The notes: generated by a model not told the origin, from the letters alone. Counted from the first letter of the stretch, positions 9,122-18,534 are shown. The stretch: DNA of 64,000 nt from Thermoguttaceae bacterium (GCA_017441605.1 JAFRXD010000057.1:1-64000); one strand, 5' to 3'. Numbers and translations: made by a program.

Positions 9122-12100
9122 AATTAACGCCGATCGTCGGCGCTCTGTCGATTTTGCTCGCGTCCTGTTGGACCGCGCTCGCCGTCGAGAAATTCCCAAC
9201 GCGCGGAAATCTCAATTTGGACGGCGTTTGGGAATTCGCGCTCGATCCCGAAAACGTCGGCGAAACGAGTGCCTGGTTCTCTCCCGACGTCTCCCTTCCC
9301 TCGGACCTTCCCGAGGGCTCCGCTCCGAAAGAGCCCGGCAAAATCGTCGTCCCGGGCATTTGGGACGCCCAAGGTTACGGCGCTCCCACCAATAAAGTCA
9401 AGCACAACTTCGTCGGCAAAGGTTGGTACAAAAAAGCGATAACAGTTCCCGCCGATTGGGATAAGAACGACTCGATCTATCTAACCCTAGGCGGCATATC
9501 CCGTTCCGCGAAAGTCTGGATCGACGGCGAGCAAGTCGGCGAGGAAGTCGTCGGCTGCATCGGGGCCCACGAGTTCAACGTTTCCGAGTTCCTTAAACCG
9601 GGCGCCAAGGCGACGATCGCGATTCGCGTCGACTCCTCCCAAAACTGGGCGATCGACCCGTTGCTCGGCGCCGCTTCCCTCAACGACTACCTCGAAATCA
9701 AATGGGGCGGGCTGTGGGGCCACGTCTGGCTCGAATCGCGTCCCAAAACGCGCCTCGACTCTATTTATATCCGAACCGAGCTCGAAAAAGGCTACCTCGA
9801 AGGCTCGACCCGAGCGATCTGCCTCCTCGACGCGACGATCCTCGACGAAGCGAAGTCGAGCGACTTCTCCGGCGCCCTGACCCTGGAAATTTTCGACGCG
9901 CGAGGCGATAGCGTCGCGACCAAATATCTGCCGATCAAGAACCTCGATCTATCGACCGGAGAAGCCGTCGTCGCGCTTTCCGTCGGAATCGCCGACGCCA
10001 AATTGTGGAGTCCCGAGTCCCCCTATCTGTACGAGGCTCGCGCGACCTTCCAACCCGACGGCGCTAAAAAAGACGTTTGCGAAACCCGTTACGGCGCCCG
10101 CGAGATCAAATTCGACGGGAATAAAATCCTCTTGAACGGCGAGCCTTACTACCTGCGCGGCTACGGCGACGACCACATCTACCCGATCGAATTCTCCATG
10201 CCGACCGACGGCGCGATGTACCGCGAGCGACTCGAGATCATCAAGTCGTTCGGCTTCAACCATTGCCGCCACCACAGCTGCGTCTTGCCCCACGAGTACT
10301 ACGACGCGTGCGACGAGATCGGCATGCTCCCGAACGCCGAAATGCTCCTCGGCTATCCGCAGCAACTCCCGGGAGAGGGCGACCTTTGGAAGCGCAACGT
10401 CCCCGCCGGAACCGACCCCAAACCCGCCCTCGACACGATCAAATCCCGCTGGGCGCAAGTCGTTAAAGAATACCGAAATCACCCGTCGATCTTCGCGTGG
10501 GTCGGCGGCAACGAACTGTGCATGCTGAATTGGGATCGCTGGCTCGCCATGCCCCTCGGTCCGGAAATGAAAGAGATCGCGAAGAAACTCGACCCCGCTC
10601 GGTACTTTACCGACTGCGACGGCGACTTCCTCAACGAGTACAAAGCCCGAGGCGGACGAGAAGCCGAGGACTTCTACTCGATCCTCTTCGACGAATGGTC
10701 CAACCCCGTCCTGAACCAAAACAAGTTCAAGACCGACGCGGTCTTCGACAAGCCGGCTATTTCCCACGAATCGGGCAACTTCCTCACTTTTTCTCGTCAG
10801 GATCAAGTCGCGCTCTTCGAGAACAGCAATTACAAGCCGTTCTGGATGGTCGACGGAAAAGAGAAATTGGAGAAGCTCGGGCTCGCCGACGAGGTCGAGG
10901 CTTGGGCTAAGGCGTCTGAAAAGCTCTACTTGCTCGAGCACAAAAGCAACGTCGAAAGCGCGCGCAAGAATCCCGATTTGTCCGGATACCACTGGTGGTT
11001 GATCCAAGACTACTGGACCACCTCGAATGGAATCGTCGACCTCTTCTTCCGTCCCAAGTCCATTCGCCCCGAGGACATAACCCCGTTCAACGCGGAACTT
11101 GTTCTGCTCCAAGACGGACTAGATTTCTCCTATCGTTCCGGAGACTCCGTAGAAATCTCCCCGACAATCTCCAACTACTCCCGCGGAACCAAGAAAGGCT
11201 CCATGCGCTGGTCCTTCTCCCTCGGCGACTTGACCCCCGCGCGCGGCAAGATCGACGTCCCGAGCGCTCCAAACGGTCAATTGACCGCGCTCGACAAAAT
11301 CGAGTTCGTTTGCCCCGACGTCGACAAGCCGACTAAAGCGACCTTCCGACTCGATTTCTACGCCCTCGACGGCACAAGCCGCGCCAACTCCTGGACGACC
11401 CTGCTCTTCCCGAAGGAAATCGCCCCAACGACCCAAAAGCCCGTCTACGCCGACGAGACCGCGATTCGTTTCTTCCCCGAGGAATGGGGCGTCAAATCCT
11501 TAACCGGCTTGAAGGGCGACCTGCCGACCGACGCCGTCTACGCCGTCGCCTGGGCGACCCCCGACGTTATCAAGGCGGTCGAGCAAGGCGCGGGGCTACT
11601 ACACTTCGGCGCGTCCCAATTCCTCGGCTCCCTCCCGATGCGCTTCCAGCAAACCTGGTGGAAGGCGGGCGACTCCGATACCCAAAATAACACCGGAACT
11701 TACGTCTATCCCGACTCGTTCGTCGCCGACTTGGCTCCAGACGCCTTCTGCGGCGCCTCTTGGGCGTCGCTCCTCGACGGGGCGCAGAAGTTCAGCCTCG
11801 AAACTTCGCAACCTCGCCCGGAAATCGCGGTTCGCGCGCTTTCGAGTTTGGTTCGGGTCCAAGATTCCGCGATCCTCTTTGATTTCAAAGTCGGAAAAGG
11901 AACAGTCGTCGTCTCCGGCTTAAACTGCGAAATCCTGCGAGAAGACGGAAGTGGCGCCGAGAACTATACCGGAAAAGAAACGGTTAAGAATCCCTCTCTC
12001 GCGAACCTTTGCGTCCTCGCGCGCTCGATCGACTTGGCGGCGAACGGAACCTCCTCGAACGTCCAATGGGATCCCGAGTTCCTCGTTCCGCCCGTCAAGG

Positions 12101-12771
12101 TTCCCGAAGGCTTCTCGCTGGGCCTCGAGCGAATCGTAACGTTCGCCGAAACCGGAGTTTGGAATTCCTATCGCGATATGACGCAAGGGGTTCCCAACTG
12201 GGTGTGCCGACAAAACCAAGTCGGCAAAGAGGTCGTCTGGAAGACCGCGATCGTTCCGACGACCGACGCCTCGACCGTCTCGTTCCTCTTCGCGGGGGCG
12301 ACCGGGTACGCTTCCCAGCCCAAAACCGCAGGATTCGCGCTCTCATTTAACGGGGCCGAACTATTAACGTTCGACGTCGTCGAGACCTTCGACGGAACGA
12401 GCGAGTTCGTCTGGAAGAGCCCCGACGGAACCGCCGCCCTCAAATTCGTCGCCAAAACCGAGCTCTCCGGCAACGACAAATACGGCGTCTTCGTCCTGAC
12501 CGTTCCAAGCGCGCTCGTCAAACCGGGCGTCGCCCAGGAAATCGCGGTCAAATCGCTTGGCGAGGGAAGTCCGCGCTGGTTCGGCGTTAATTTGTACTCC
12601 GATTTCTCCGATATCGAGTCTCTAACGCCACCCGAGACGAACCCGGTTCCCGAGCCCGTCGTTGAACCCGCCGCCGAGGAAAACGCGGAGACGACCGAAG
12701 CGACCGCGCCGGTCGAGGAGCAGACTCCCGAGGCGACCGAGCCCGCGCCGGAACCCGCCGCAAAGTCGTAA
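9118..12771 (+). CDS. Secreted glycoside hydrolase family 2 protein
   Basis: A 1217-residue exported glycosidase with an N-terminal signal peptide (ending near ALAVEK). Family 2 architecture is visible: sugar-binding jelly-roll domain (about 25-210, with VPGIWDAQGYG and KGWYKKAI), immunoglobulin-like domain (to about 320), then a TIM barrel. The acid/base Glu is in WVGGNELC (Glu466) and the likely nucleophile in SHESGNF (Glu551). The layout after the barrel (large Ig-like and lectin-like domains) resembles exo-beta-glucosaminidase, mannosidase or galactosidase subtypes. The C-terminal ~45 residues are a Glu/Pro/Thr/Ala-rich tail. It starts 4 bp inside the NimA-like gene. It probably degrades polysaccharide outside the cytoplasm; substrate is unknown. 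Confidence 0.9.
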   Translation: MKLTPIVGALSILLASCWTALAVEKFPTRGNLNLDGVWEFALDPENVGETSAWFSPDVSLPSDLPEGSAPKEPGKIVVPGIWDAQGYGAPTNKVKHNFVGKGWYKKAITVPADWDKNDSIYLTLGGISRSAKVWIDGEQVGEEVVGCIGAHEFNVSEFLKPGAKATIAIRVDSSQNWAIDPLLGAASLNDYLEIKWGGLWGHVWLESRPKTRLDSIYIRTELEKGYLEGSTRAICLLDATILDEAKSSDFSGALTLEIFDARGDSVATKYLPIKNLDLSTGEAVVALSVGIADAKLWSPESPYLYEARATFQPDGAKKDVCETRYGAREIKFDGNKILLNGEPYYLRGYGDDHIYPIEFSMPTDGAMYRERLEIIKSFGFNHCRHHSCVLPHEYYDACDEIGMLPNAEMLLGYPQQLPGEGDLWKRNVPAGTDPKPALDTIKSRWAQVVKEYRNHPSIFAWVGGNELCMLNWDRWLAMPLGPEMKEIAKKLDPARYFTDCDGDFLNEYKARGGREAEDFYSILFDEWSNPVLNQNKFKTDAVFDKPAISHESGNFLTFSRQDQVALFENSNYKPFWMVDGKEKLEKLGLADEVEAWAKASEKLYLLEHKSNVESARKNPDLSGYHWWLIQDYWTTSNGIVDLFFRPKSIRPEDITPFNAELVLLQDGLDFSYRSGDSVEISPTISNYSRGTKKGSMRWSFSLGDLTPARGKIDVPSAPNGQLTALDKIEFVCPDVDKPTKATFRLDFYALDGTSRANSWTTLLFPKEIAPTTQKPVYADETAIRFFPEEWGVKSLTGLKGDLPTDAVYAVAWATPDVIKAVEQGAGLLHFGASQFLGSLPMRFQQTWWKAGDSDTQNNTGTYVYPDSFVADLAPDAFCGASWASLLDGAQKFSLETSQPRPEIAVRALSSLVRVQDSAILFDFKVGKGTVVVSGLNCEILREDGSGAENYTGKETVKNPSLANLCVLARSIDLAANGTSSNVQWDPEFLVPPVKVPEGFSLGLERIVTFAETGVWNSYRDMTQGVPNWVCRQNQVGKEVVWKTAIVPTTDASTVSFLFAGATGYASQPKTAGFALSFNGAELLTFDVVETFDGTSEFVWKSPDGTAALKFVAKTELSGNDKYGVFVLTVPSALVKPGVAQEIAVKSLGEGSPRWFGVNLYSDFSDIESLTPPETNPVPEPVVEPAAEENAETTEATAPVEEQTPEATEPAPEPAAKS

Positions 12772-12799
12772 CCAACGCGTTTATAGCGCGTTAAATACC

Positions 12800-12837
12800 T
12801 CGGCGCCGAGACGAAAAAATGTCTCGGCGCCGATTTT
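12800..12837 (+). terminator. Rho-independent terminator of the GH2 operon
   Basis: Perfect 13-bp stem (tcggcgccgagac / gtctcggcgccga) around an 8-nt A-rich loop, followed by tttt, 28 nt after the GH2 stop codon. Confidence 0.85.
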
Positions 12838-13153
12838 GCGCTCGACGAGACAATCGGGCATTAAAATTCGGCCGTGATCGCCTTCAAATCCATCGTTAGC
12901 CGTTATCCCCACTTCTAAACAACCGTTTCCTTATATTCGCTAAATACGGCAAAATCGAAGTTTCCTTTTTTCACTCCCTTCTCTCGCTATCCGCAAGCGC
13001 GCCGACGACGCCCAAACAATCGAGGATTCCAAGACTTGTCTTAACGTCCCGCGCTAGAAACGTCTCGCGGAGCCCTATTGGAAAGAAGAACGCCTTCGGC
13101 GCTTCCGCGCGCGGAAGCGCGAAGGTATCGTCTAGCTATAATGGGCAGAATAA
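12838..13153. other. Intergenic region with palindromic REP-like elements
   Basis: No gene is supported. It contains a perfect 20-bp palindrome at 13100-13119 (arms cgcttccgcg/cgcggaagcg). A related copy of the right half, with a 12-bp palindrome at 13241-13252, lies just outside the esterase stop codon. Both share cgcgcggaagcgcgaa, suggesting a short dispersed repeat. Confidence 0.4.
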
Positions 13154-13181
13154 AACCGCCGTCCTAGACGGGACGGCGGTT
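13154..13181 (-). terminator. Terminator downstream of the esterase gene (minus strand)
   Basis: An 11-bp stem (aaccgccgtcc / ggacggcggtt) with a 6-nt loop. Read on the minus strand it is followed by TTTTATT. It lies about 90 nt beyond the esterase stop codon. Confidence 0.75.
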
Positions 13182-13268
13182 CCAAAAAGGGAGCTCCGAC
13201 CCCAAGAGCCCGATTCGCAATGCGAACCGGTAGTTCGCCTTTCCGCGCGGAAGCGCGAACAAAAGCGC

Positions 13269-14165
13269 CTACGGCGCGGTAACCTTCGCGCTTTCGGGCG
13301 CTTCGACGAACCCGAGCGTCTGGAGCCACTCGTAGACGCGCTGCGGGTACTTGCGAATCGGGGCGTCGGGACCGCAGTTAAAGAACGCGTGGTTCGCGAG
13401 CGCGTAAATGTGGACTTCGCAAGGAACGCCCATCCCCTTGAGCTTCTGATAGACCTTCATCGAGGCCATCGCGGAGTAACCGTCGCCGTCGCCGTGAATA
13501 AGGCACAACGGACAGGTCTTTTCGTCGAATTTGAAGTCGTCGACCAGTTCCGCGTCGACGCCTTTGCCGGCGTTCTCGTTATCGACGCCGTCGGTCAGGG
13601 CGTAGGCGGGATAGACCGGAATCGCGAAATTGACGTTGCAGGGGAGCTTGTCGATATCGTCGACCGGATCGTAAGTCTCGACCGTACTGGAAGTCGCGCA
13701 CATAAGGCACAGGTGCGAACCGGCGGAGAATCCCATTTCGCCGATCTTGTTCGGGTCGATATTCCATTCCTTCGCCTTGGAGCGAACGATGCGAACGGCG
13801 CGCTGGACGTCTTGCCAAGCGGCGTAGTGTTTCGGAACCCCGGGACGGCGCGGGGTTCGGTACCACAGCATAACGACCGCGATCCCCTTCCCCAAGAAAT
13901 AATCGCGCGGCGCGATCCCCTCGACCTCGTACGCGACCCCGTTGTAACACCCGCCGCAACTAATAATGACGCAGACGTCGGTCGTCTGGTTCTCCGGGCG
14001 CCAGAATTCGAGGCGCGGGACGTAGTAGGCGCCCTCCCCTTGGTACTGCTCCGGTTTGTCGCCGGGCGGGGTCGACGGCCAAAGAGGGATCTCGTCGAAA
14101 GCGAGCGAAGAACCGGTCGCGACGAGCGCGAGCGCGAAGAACAAAACAAGATCGCGAAATTTCAT
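13269..14165 (-). CDS. Secreted alpha/beta-hydrolase (esterase, BD-FAE/acetylxylan-esterase-like)
   Basis: A 298-residue exported hydrolase. The signal peptide ends near GSSLAFDEIP. The core has the oxyanion segment ISCGGCYNGVAYE, the nucleophile elbow GFSAGS (Ser147), an acid in IHGDGDGYS (Asp226 or Asp228) and His259 in LANHAFF, so the Ser-Asp-His triad appears intact. The oxyanion signature is CGG where many relatives have HGG. This layout fits BD-FAE-type and acetylxylan-esterase-like enzymes that remove acyl groups from plant polysaccharides. It follows lpxI by 30 nt on the same strand and could be read from the lpxD-lpxI transcript, although the functions differ. It sits tail-to-tail with the GH2 gene. 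Confidence 0.88.
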   Translation of the reverse strand: MKFRDLVLFFALALVATGSSLAFDEIPLWPSTPPGDKPEQYQGEGAYYVPRLEFWRPENQTTDVCVIISCGGCYNGVAYEVEGIAPRDYFLGKGIAVVMLWYRTPRRPGVPKHYAAWQDVQRAVRIVRSKAKEWNIDPNKIGEMGFSAGSHLCLMCATSSTVETYDPVDDIDKLPCNVNFAIPVYPAYALTDGVDNENAGKGVDAELVDDFKFDEKTCPLCLIHGDGDGYSAMASMKVYQKLKGMGVPCEVHIYALANHAFFNCGPDAPIRKYPQRVYEWLQTLGFVEAPESAKVTAP

Positions 14166-14195
14166 ATCGTTCCTCCGAAAAATGGGTTCCAGTAA

Positions 14196-15149
14196 TTATT
14201 CCGAGCCGGTCGACGACGCGAACCCGACCGCGAGCCGCCGATTGGCGAACGCCGTCAACTCCGACTCGAGCGCGGGGTCGCCGATATCTTCTTCCAGTAG
14301 CGCGACGATCGAGATCCGATGCTTGTCGGCGTACGCGATCGCCTCCTCGGCGTCGAGAAAGAGAGTCTTGCGCGCCTCGACCGCCAGAACCGAAGCCCCC
14401 GCCTCGACCATCGTCTTAATCGTCCCGATTCCGAACGTCGGCACGTCGAACCGCATGTCCTGATTCGGTTTCGCGACCTTAACGACCGTGAAATTCCCGC
14501 TCTTGCACAGTTTCCCGGCGCGACGTATCGCCTCGTCGGTGCCCTCGATCGCCTCGACCGCCAGAACCGCGCGATTCTTGACCGAAACGCTCTGACCGAC
14601 GTCCAAGCGGCCCATTTCCCGCGCCAAATTCCAGCCAAAAAAGACGTCCTGCAGCTGCGCCGCAGTCGGCGCGCGCTTGGTGATCAATCTGCGTTCCACG
14701 AGCAACTCCGGCGCGAAAAAGGTTCCTGGCAACATAGTTACGCCGCGATTTTCAAAGGCGCGGCACACGGCGTCGAGCAGCGAGTCGTCCTTGCAGTCCG
14801 ACTTGCGCGCGAGAAAAAAGGGCGCGAAGACTTTGATCGTATAGAAGTCGGGAAACTGTCGCCAAATAAAGAGCGGGTCGAAGAGACGTATTTTGTGAAT
14901 TTTCCCGGCGAGGGTCGCGTAACGAACGCCGTGCCGACGAAAGAATTTGGTCGCCCACCCGAACTTGCCCAAACCTCGAACGACAAAGACGTCGCAAATC
15001 TCGGCGAGAACTGGATCGGCGTGGTCCCGAACCCCCATGCAGACGACCTCGTACCCCGCCTTTTTGAGGGCTTTAGCGAGTATGACGGGATAGCGCCCCC
15101 ATCCGGCGACAAGACCGACGCGCTTGAAGTCGTTGGGTATTTGGGTCAT
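14196..15149 (-). CDS. lpxI: LpxI family UDP-2,3-diacylglucosamine diphosphatase
   Basis: A 317-residue member of the LpxI (DUF1009) family, which hydrolyses UDP-2,3-diacylglucosamine to lipid X in lipid A synthesis in bacteria lacking LpxH. Diagnostic segments are VGLVAGWGRYPVILAKAL at the N-terminus, the KIHKIRLFDP region, and the C-terminal KVAKPNQDMRFDVPTFGIGT and VLAVEARKTLFLD blocks. It lies 22 nt after lpxD, consistent with its role. A cggag ribosome site precedes the start. The enzyme acts at the cytoplasmic face of the inner membrane. Assignment is strong because both sequence and context agree. Confidence 0.93.
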   Translation of the reverse strand: MTQIPNDFKRVGLVAGWGRYPVILAKALKKAGYEVVCMGVRDHADPVLAEICDVFVVRGLGKFGWATKFFRRHGVRYATLAGKIHKIRLFDPLFIWRQFPDFYTIKVFAPFFLARKSDCKDDSLLDAVCRAFENRGVTMLPGTFFAPELLVERRLITKRAPTAAQLQDVFFGWNLAREMGRLDVGQSVSVKNRAVLAVEAIEGTDEAIRRAGKLCKSGNFTVVKVAKPNQDMRFDVPTFGIGTIKTMVEAGASVLAVEARKTLFLDAEEAIAYADKHRISIVALLEEDIGDPALESELTAFANRRLAVGFASSTGSE

Positions 15150-15171
15150 CGTCGCGACTCCGAGCGAACGT

Positions 15172-16230
15172 TTACCGGCGCTCCAATTCTTCGAGGCGCT
15201 TGGTCAAATCGGCGACTTCTTTCTTCAGCGCTTTGAACTCTTTTTGAGTTTCGGGCAATTTCGCGAGCGCGACCTGCTTGCGCATCTGCTCCTTTTCGGG
15301 GGTCGCGGGAATCCCGACGATTCGCGCGCCCTCGGGCGCGTCGCCCATTACGCCCGCCATCGCGCCGAGCACCGCCCCGGTTCCAATCGTCACGTGGTCG
15401 CGCACCCCGACGCGACCCGCCATTACGACGTAATCGCCCGTCTCAACGCTACCCGCCACTCCGGAGCTAGCGCAAATCAAATTCCGCCGACCGAGCCTGC
15501 AATTGTGCGCGATCATAACGTGGTTGTCGATCTTCGTGCCCTCGCCGATCTTGGTCGAATCGTACGCGGCTCGGTCGATCGTGGCGCAAGCGCCGATCTC
15601 GACGTTGTCCTCGATTACGACGTTTCCGTACTGAGCCGAAAGAACGTGCTCGCCGGTCGACGAGTCGTAACCGAATCCGTAAGCCCCGATTACCGCGTTC
15701 GCGTGAATCAGGCAGTTCGAGCCGACGACGCAGTTCTCGTAAACGACGACGTTCGGAAAGAGCGTCGTCCCGGCCCCGACTTTCGCCCCCGCCAGCAGAA
15801 CGACCCCGGAGTGCAGAACGGCGCCGTCCCCTATTTGACAATCCTCTCCGACGACGGCGAACGGCGCGATCGCGACCCCCTCGCCGAGCTTCGCGGAAGG
15901 GGCGACGTTCGCCAATTCGGAAACGCCCTTCGCGACTAGATTTTCGCGCCGCGGACGAAAGAAGGCGGCGATTTTATTGAACGCCCTTTTCGGGTCGTCG
16001 ACGAGCAGAACGCCAAATCGCTCGGGCGGAAGAACCGTCGCGCTCGAAGGAACGACGACGGCGCGCGCCTTCGTCGCGACGGACCAGTCCAATTTTTCCG
16101 GCTTTTCGGCGAACGTTACGCAAGTTTCGTCCGCCGCGCGCAGTTGCGCCGCGCGCTCGACGAGGCAATCTCGACCCTCGGGGACGATTCCCCCCGTCAA
16201 TTCCGCCAATTTCGAAAGCGCCGTCGGCAT
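15172..16230 (-). CDS. lpxD: UDP-3-O-acylglucosamine N-acyltransferase
   Basis: Adds the N-linked acyl chain to UDP-3-O-acylglucosamine in lipid A synthesis. The start at 16230 (MPTALSKLAELTGG) was chosen because gaggag lies 10 nt upstream and the family begins this way; a longer frame adds 12 unrelated residues. The N-terminal domain (1-100) binds the uridine moiety. From about residue 105 a left-handed beta-helix of hexapeptide repeats runs to about 300 (IGDGAVLHSGV, VGSNCLIHANAVIG), with the likely catalytic His in DNHVMIAHNCRLG. The C-terminal ~45 residues form a charged coiled coil (FKALKKEVADLTKRLEELE). It is the first gene of the lpxD-lpxI pair. Confidence 0.96.
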   Translation of the reverse strand: MPTALSKLAELTGGIVPEGRDCLVERAAQLRAADETCVTFAEKPEKLDWSVATKARAVVVPSSATVLPPERFGVLLVDDPKRAFNKIAAFFRPRRENLVAKGVSELANVAPSAKLGEGVAIAPFAVVGEDCQIGDGAVLHSGVVLLAGAKVGAGTTLFPNVVVYENCVVGSNCLIHANAVIGAYGFGYDSSTGEHVLSAQYGNVVIEDNVEIGACATIDRAAYDSTKIGEGTKIDNHVMIAHNCRLGRRNLICASSGVAGSVETGDYVVMAGRVGVRDHVTIGTGAVLGAMAGVMGDAPEGARIVGIPATPEKEQMRKQVALAKLPETQKEFKALKKEVADLTKRLEELERR

Positions 16231-16285
16231 TGAATCGCGCTCCTCGGAAACGTTTCTCAAACGCAATCGTCGAAACTAAAAGAAA

Positions 16286-16325
16286 AGCCGTTTCCGACAA
16301 GGGCGCTCCTTGCCGAACAACGGCT
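16286..16325 (-). terminator. Terminator after rpsT (minus strand)
   Basis: Nested hairpin on the minus strand: outer arms AGCCGTT/AACGGCT, an inner stem around ggcaagg/cccttgtc, then TTTTCTTTT. It lies about 60 nt after the rpsT stop codon and separates rpsT from lpxD. Confidence 0.75.
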
Positions 16326-16386
16326 CGCGCTCGTCGCGCGCCCGGGACGATTCCCGACCCGAAACCGCGCGACGCCCAAACGCGGC

Positions 16387-16668
16387 TTACGCGCTCGCTT
16401 TTTCGCTCTTGACCTTAACGATCAACTTCGCCAGACGCGACTTTTTGCGAGAGGTCGCGTTCTTGTGCCACAGCTTCTTGTTGGCGGCGCGGTCGAGGGC
16501 GCTGCAAACGGCCGGGAAAAGAGCTTCGGCGGCGGCGACGTCGCCGGTCCGAAGGGTCTTGATCAGGTTCTTAATGCGATTGCGAACGACGGAGCGACCG
16601 GCGCGATTGCGCTCGCGACGGACGGCGTTTTGACGTTGTCTTTTCTTTGCGCTTTGAATGTTTGGCAT
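16387..16668 (-). CDS. rpsT: 30S ribosomal protein S20
   Basis: A 93-residue very basic protein that binds 16S rRNA early in 30S assembly. The sequence follows the family: MPNIQSAKKRQRQNAVRRERN at the N-terminus, then RSVVRNRIKNLIKTLR, then the NKKLWHKNATSRKKSRLAKLI block (each under 22 residues of family-typical helix). It is monocistronic, with a strong terminator downstream and a 318-bp gap upstream. The ribosome site is weak (aaaagaacc). Confidence 0.97.
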   Translation of the reverse strand: MPNIQSAKKRQRQNAVRRERNRAGRSVVRNRIKNLIKTLRTGDVAAAEALFPAVCSALDRAANKKLWHKNATSRKKSRLAKLIVKVKSEKASA

Positions 16669-16803
16669 GGTTCTTTTGAAACTTCTTCTGGAAACTGCAA
16701 TTTTTCAAAACGGCGCCGCAATATTGGGCGTCGTTCCCGCGAGATCCCGAATTTTTTCGTTTTGTTGGAAAAAACCCGTTTCGCCGTCTCTAATTTTCGA
16801 AAA

Positions 16804-16828
16804 AAATTTCTTTTTTTCCAAGAAATTT
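16804..16828 (-). terminator. AT-rich hairpin between the TPR gene and rpsT
   Basis: On the minus strand, arms AAATTTCT/AGAAATTT with a 9-nt loop precede eight T residues. It lies about 160 nt beyond the TPR gene stop. This is the only clear signal in the 318-bp gap (16669-16986), which otherwise is AT-rich and presumably holds the rpsT promoter. Confidence 0.4.
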
Positions 16829-16986
16829 TCCCCGCGACGCGAGAACCGGCTAGGAATCTCGAAATCGTCGGATCGTCTCGAAACGAGGAACGAATCGCGC
16901 CGTTCCCCGCGTTTTCTCGACGAAACCGCGCCCCGCGCTCGCCTTGCGCTTTCTAGCGCCTCGTCGCGAGCGCGACGCGAAAAATT

Positions 16987-18333
16987 TCATTTTCCATTAT
17001 GCATCTTATTTGCGATTTTGTCCAGTAGCCCCCCGACGTCTTTATAAGAAAAATCGATCGCCGCGAGCTGGTTCGCGTAGTCGTCCGCCTTTTTCAAGTC
17101 CTCGAGCCCGAGCGAAAGCCTCGCTCCGTAGTAAAGCGCCTTCTTGATGTCCTCCCCGGTCTTGTCGAGGGTCGCGATCGCTTGGTCGTAGTGAGTAAGC
17201 GCGAGCCGGTATTGCTTGATCTGCTGGAAGCACTGCGCCAGCGCGAGCAGGCATTGCCCGGTGATCGCCGCGTCGGGCTTCGCCGTCTGAAACTCGGCGA
17301 TCGCCTCTTTGAATTGCGAGCGATGCATATAGAATTTGCCCAATTCGAAGTGCAGCGAGCAGTTGGCGGGGGATTTTTTCAAACGGAACTGAAGTTGCTC
17401 GAGGGTCTTCTCGTCGAAGATTTTCTGTTGTTCGGCGAATTTTTGTTTGATCGCGTCGGTCGGTCCCTTCTCGTAGAGATCTTTGAGGCGCGACATTTCG
17501 TCGCGAGCGCGGATTTTCTGCGCGTCGAGCAATTGGTCGTAGAACATTTCGTCCTCGGGGAAGACTTTGAGCGCGCGCTTGCACGCGTCCTCGACTTTGC
17601 GCATGTTCCCCTTCTGATAGAAGTGGTCCGCGAGCTCCGCGTAGGCGTCGCGATCCTGCGGATTCTTGCGCAGGCGCTTCTCGATCTCGTCCTCGAACGA
17701 GAGCTTTTCGCGCGGTTCGTCCCCCTCTTCCTCGGCGTCCTTCGCCCCGCCCTTCGCGCCGTTCATACGATTCATCGTCTTTTCGAGCAAAAGATCGCTG
17801 ATCTTCTTCGACGCTTCCTCGTCCTTTCCGCCCGTCGCTTTGTCGATGCGGCTCCAGCAAGCGAGCGCGTCGTCGATCTTTTTGCGCTCGCCCAACTCGA
17901 CGGCGGCGATTCGATTGATTTCCACGTCGTCCGGCTCGCACGTTACCGCGTGCTTCAGATAGGCGAGCCCCGCGTCTTCGAGATCGTCCTCGAGACACGC
18001 CATTCCCATCGCGACAAACGCGCGCGCGTCCCACGGGTCTTTTCGCAATTTGGCGACGCCCTCTTTCATTTCCGTTTCGAGGTCTTTCGCCTTGCCGATC
18101 GGAACCGTTTTCTTGGGGAGACCAAATCCGAAGCCCTTCTTCTTCGGCGCTCCGAACTTCTTGCGGAGATTGACGATCAGCGAATTCATGTACAATAGAT
18201 TGGAAGGGTCGCCGATCACGCAGGTCGAGAACATCTCGGTCGCGTAATCGAGATCCCCGATTTGCATTTTCTGATTGCCGTACTCGAAGCATTGCTGCAA
18301 ACGAGCTCGCTTTTGGTCTGAAATCTCGCGCAT
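16987..18333 (-). CDS. Tetratricopeptide-repeat protein
   Basis: A 448-residue helical protein built largely of TPR-like units. The start at 18333 (MREISDQKRARLQQ) was preferred; the frame continues 33 codons further upstream to 18432, but that stretch is Arg-rich and not family-like. TPR-type patterns include ARAFVAMGMACLEDDLEDAGLAYL (spread over residues ~105-130), RDAYAELADHFYQKGN and SLHFELGKFYMHRSQFKEA. A Glu/Asp/Gly-rich linker near residues 190-220 separates two repeat blocks. No signal peptide or membrane segment was seen. Such proteins are scaffolds; no partner is indicated by the neighbours. Confidence 0.85.
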   Translation of the reverse strand: MREISDQKRARLQQCFEYGNQKMQIGDLDYATEMFSTCVIGDPSNLLYMNSLIVNLRKKFGAPKKKGFGFGLPKKTVPIGKAKDLETEMKEGVAKLRKDPWDARAFVAMGMACLEDDLEDAGLAYLKHAVTCEPDDVEINRIAAVELGERKKIDDALACWSRIDKATGGKDEEASKKISDLLLEKTMNRMNGAKGGAKDAEEEGDEPREKLSFEDEIEKRLRKNPQDRDAYAELADHFYQKGNMRKVEDACKRALKVFPEDEMFYDQLLDAQKIRARDEMSRLKDLYEKGPTDAIKQKFAEQQKIFDEKTLEQLQFRLKKSPANCSLHFELGKFYMHRSQFKEAIAEFQTAKPDAAITGQCLLALAQCFQQIKQYRLALTHYDQAIATLDKTGEDIKKALYYGARLSLGLEDLKKADDYANQLAAIDFSYKDVGGLLDKIANKMHNGK

Positions 18334-18511
18334 TTTCACGTCTCTCGCGGGTTCGATTCTCGTTAGGTCCCGAAAACGAACCTCTCGCGCGCGACGCGAG
18401 CGCGTCGCCGCGAAAAATCCGTTCTCCGTCAATTATAATCCGGTCCAAACTCTTTTTCAACCGCCGCGCGCTCCCTTTTCATTTTTTTTGACGGCCGACT
18501 GAAATAAAAAA

Positions 18512-18534
18512 AGAACCGTCGGAAAAACGGTTCT
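18512..18534 (-). terminator. Terminator of the LolA/LolB-like lipoprotein gene (minus strand)
   Basis: 8-bp stem (agaaccgt / acggttct, extendable by A-T pairs) with a 7-nt loop. On the minus strand it is followed by TTTTTTT. It is 45 nt past the stop codon. Confidence 0.85.

Noticed and set aside
17182-18198. Plus-strand 338-codon frame across the TPR gene
   Set aside because: It runs opposite the TPR repeats and shows the Leu/Arg/Glu composition typical of antisense frames in this GC-rich DNA.
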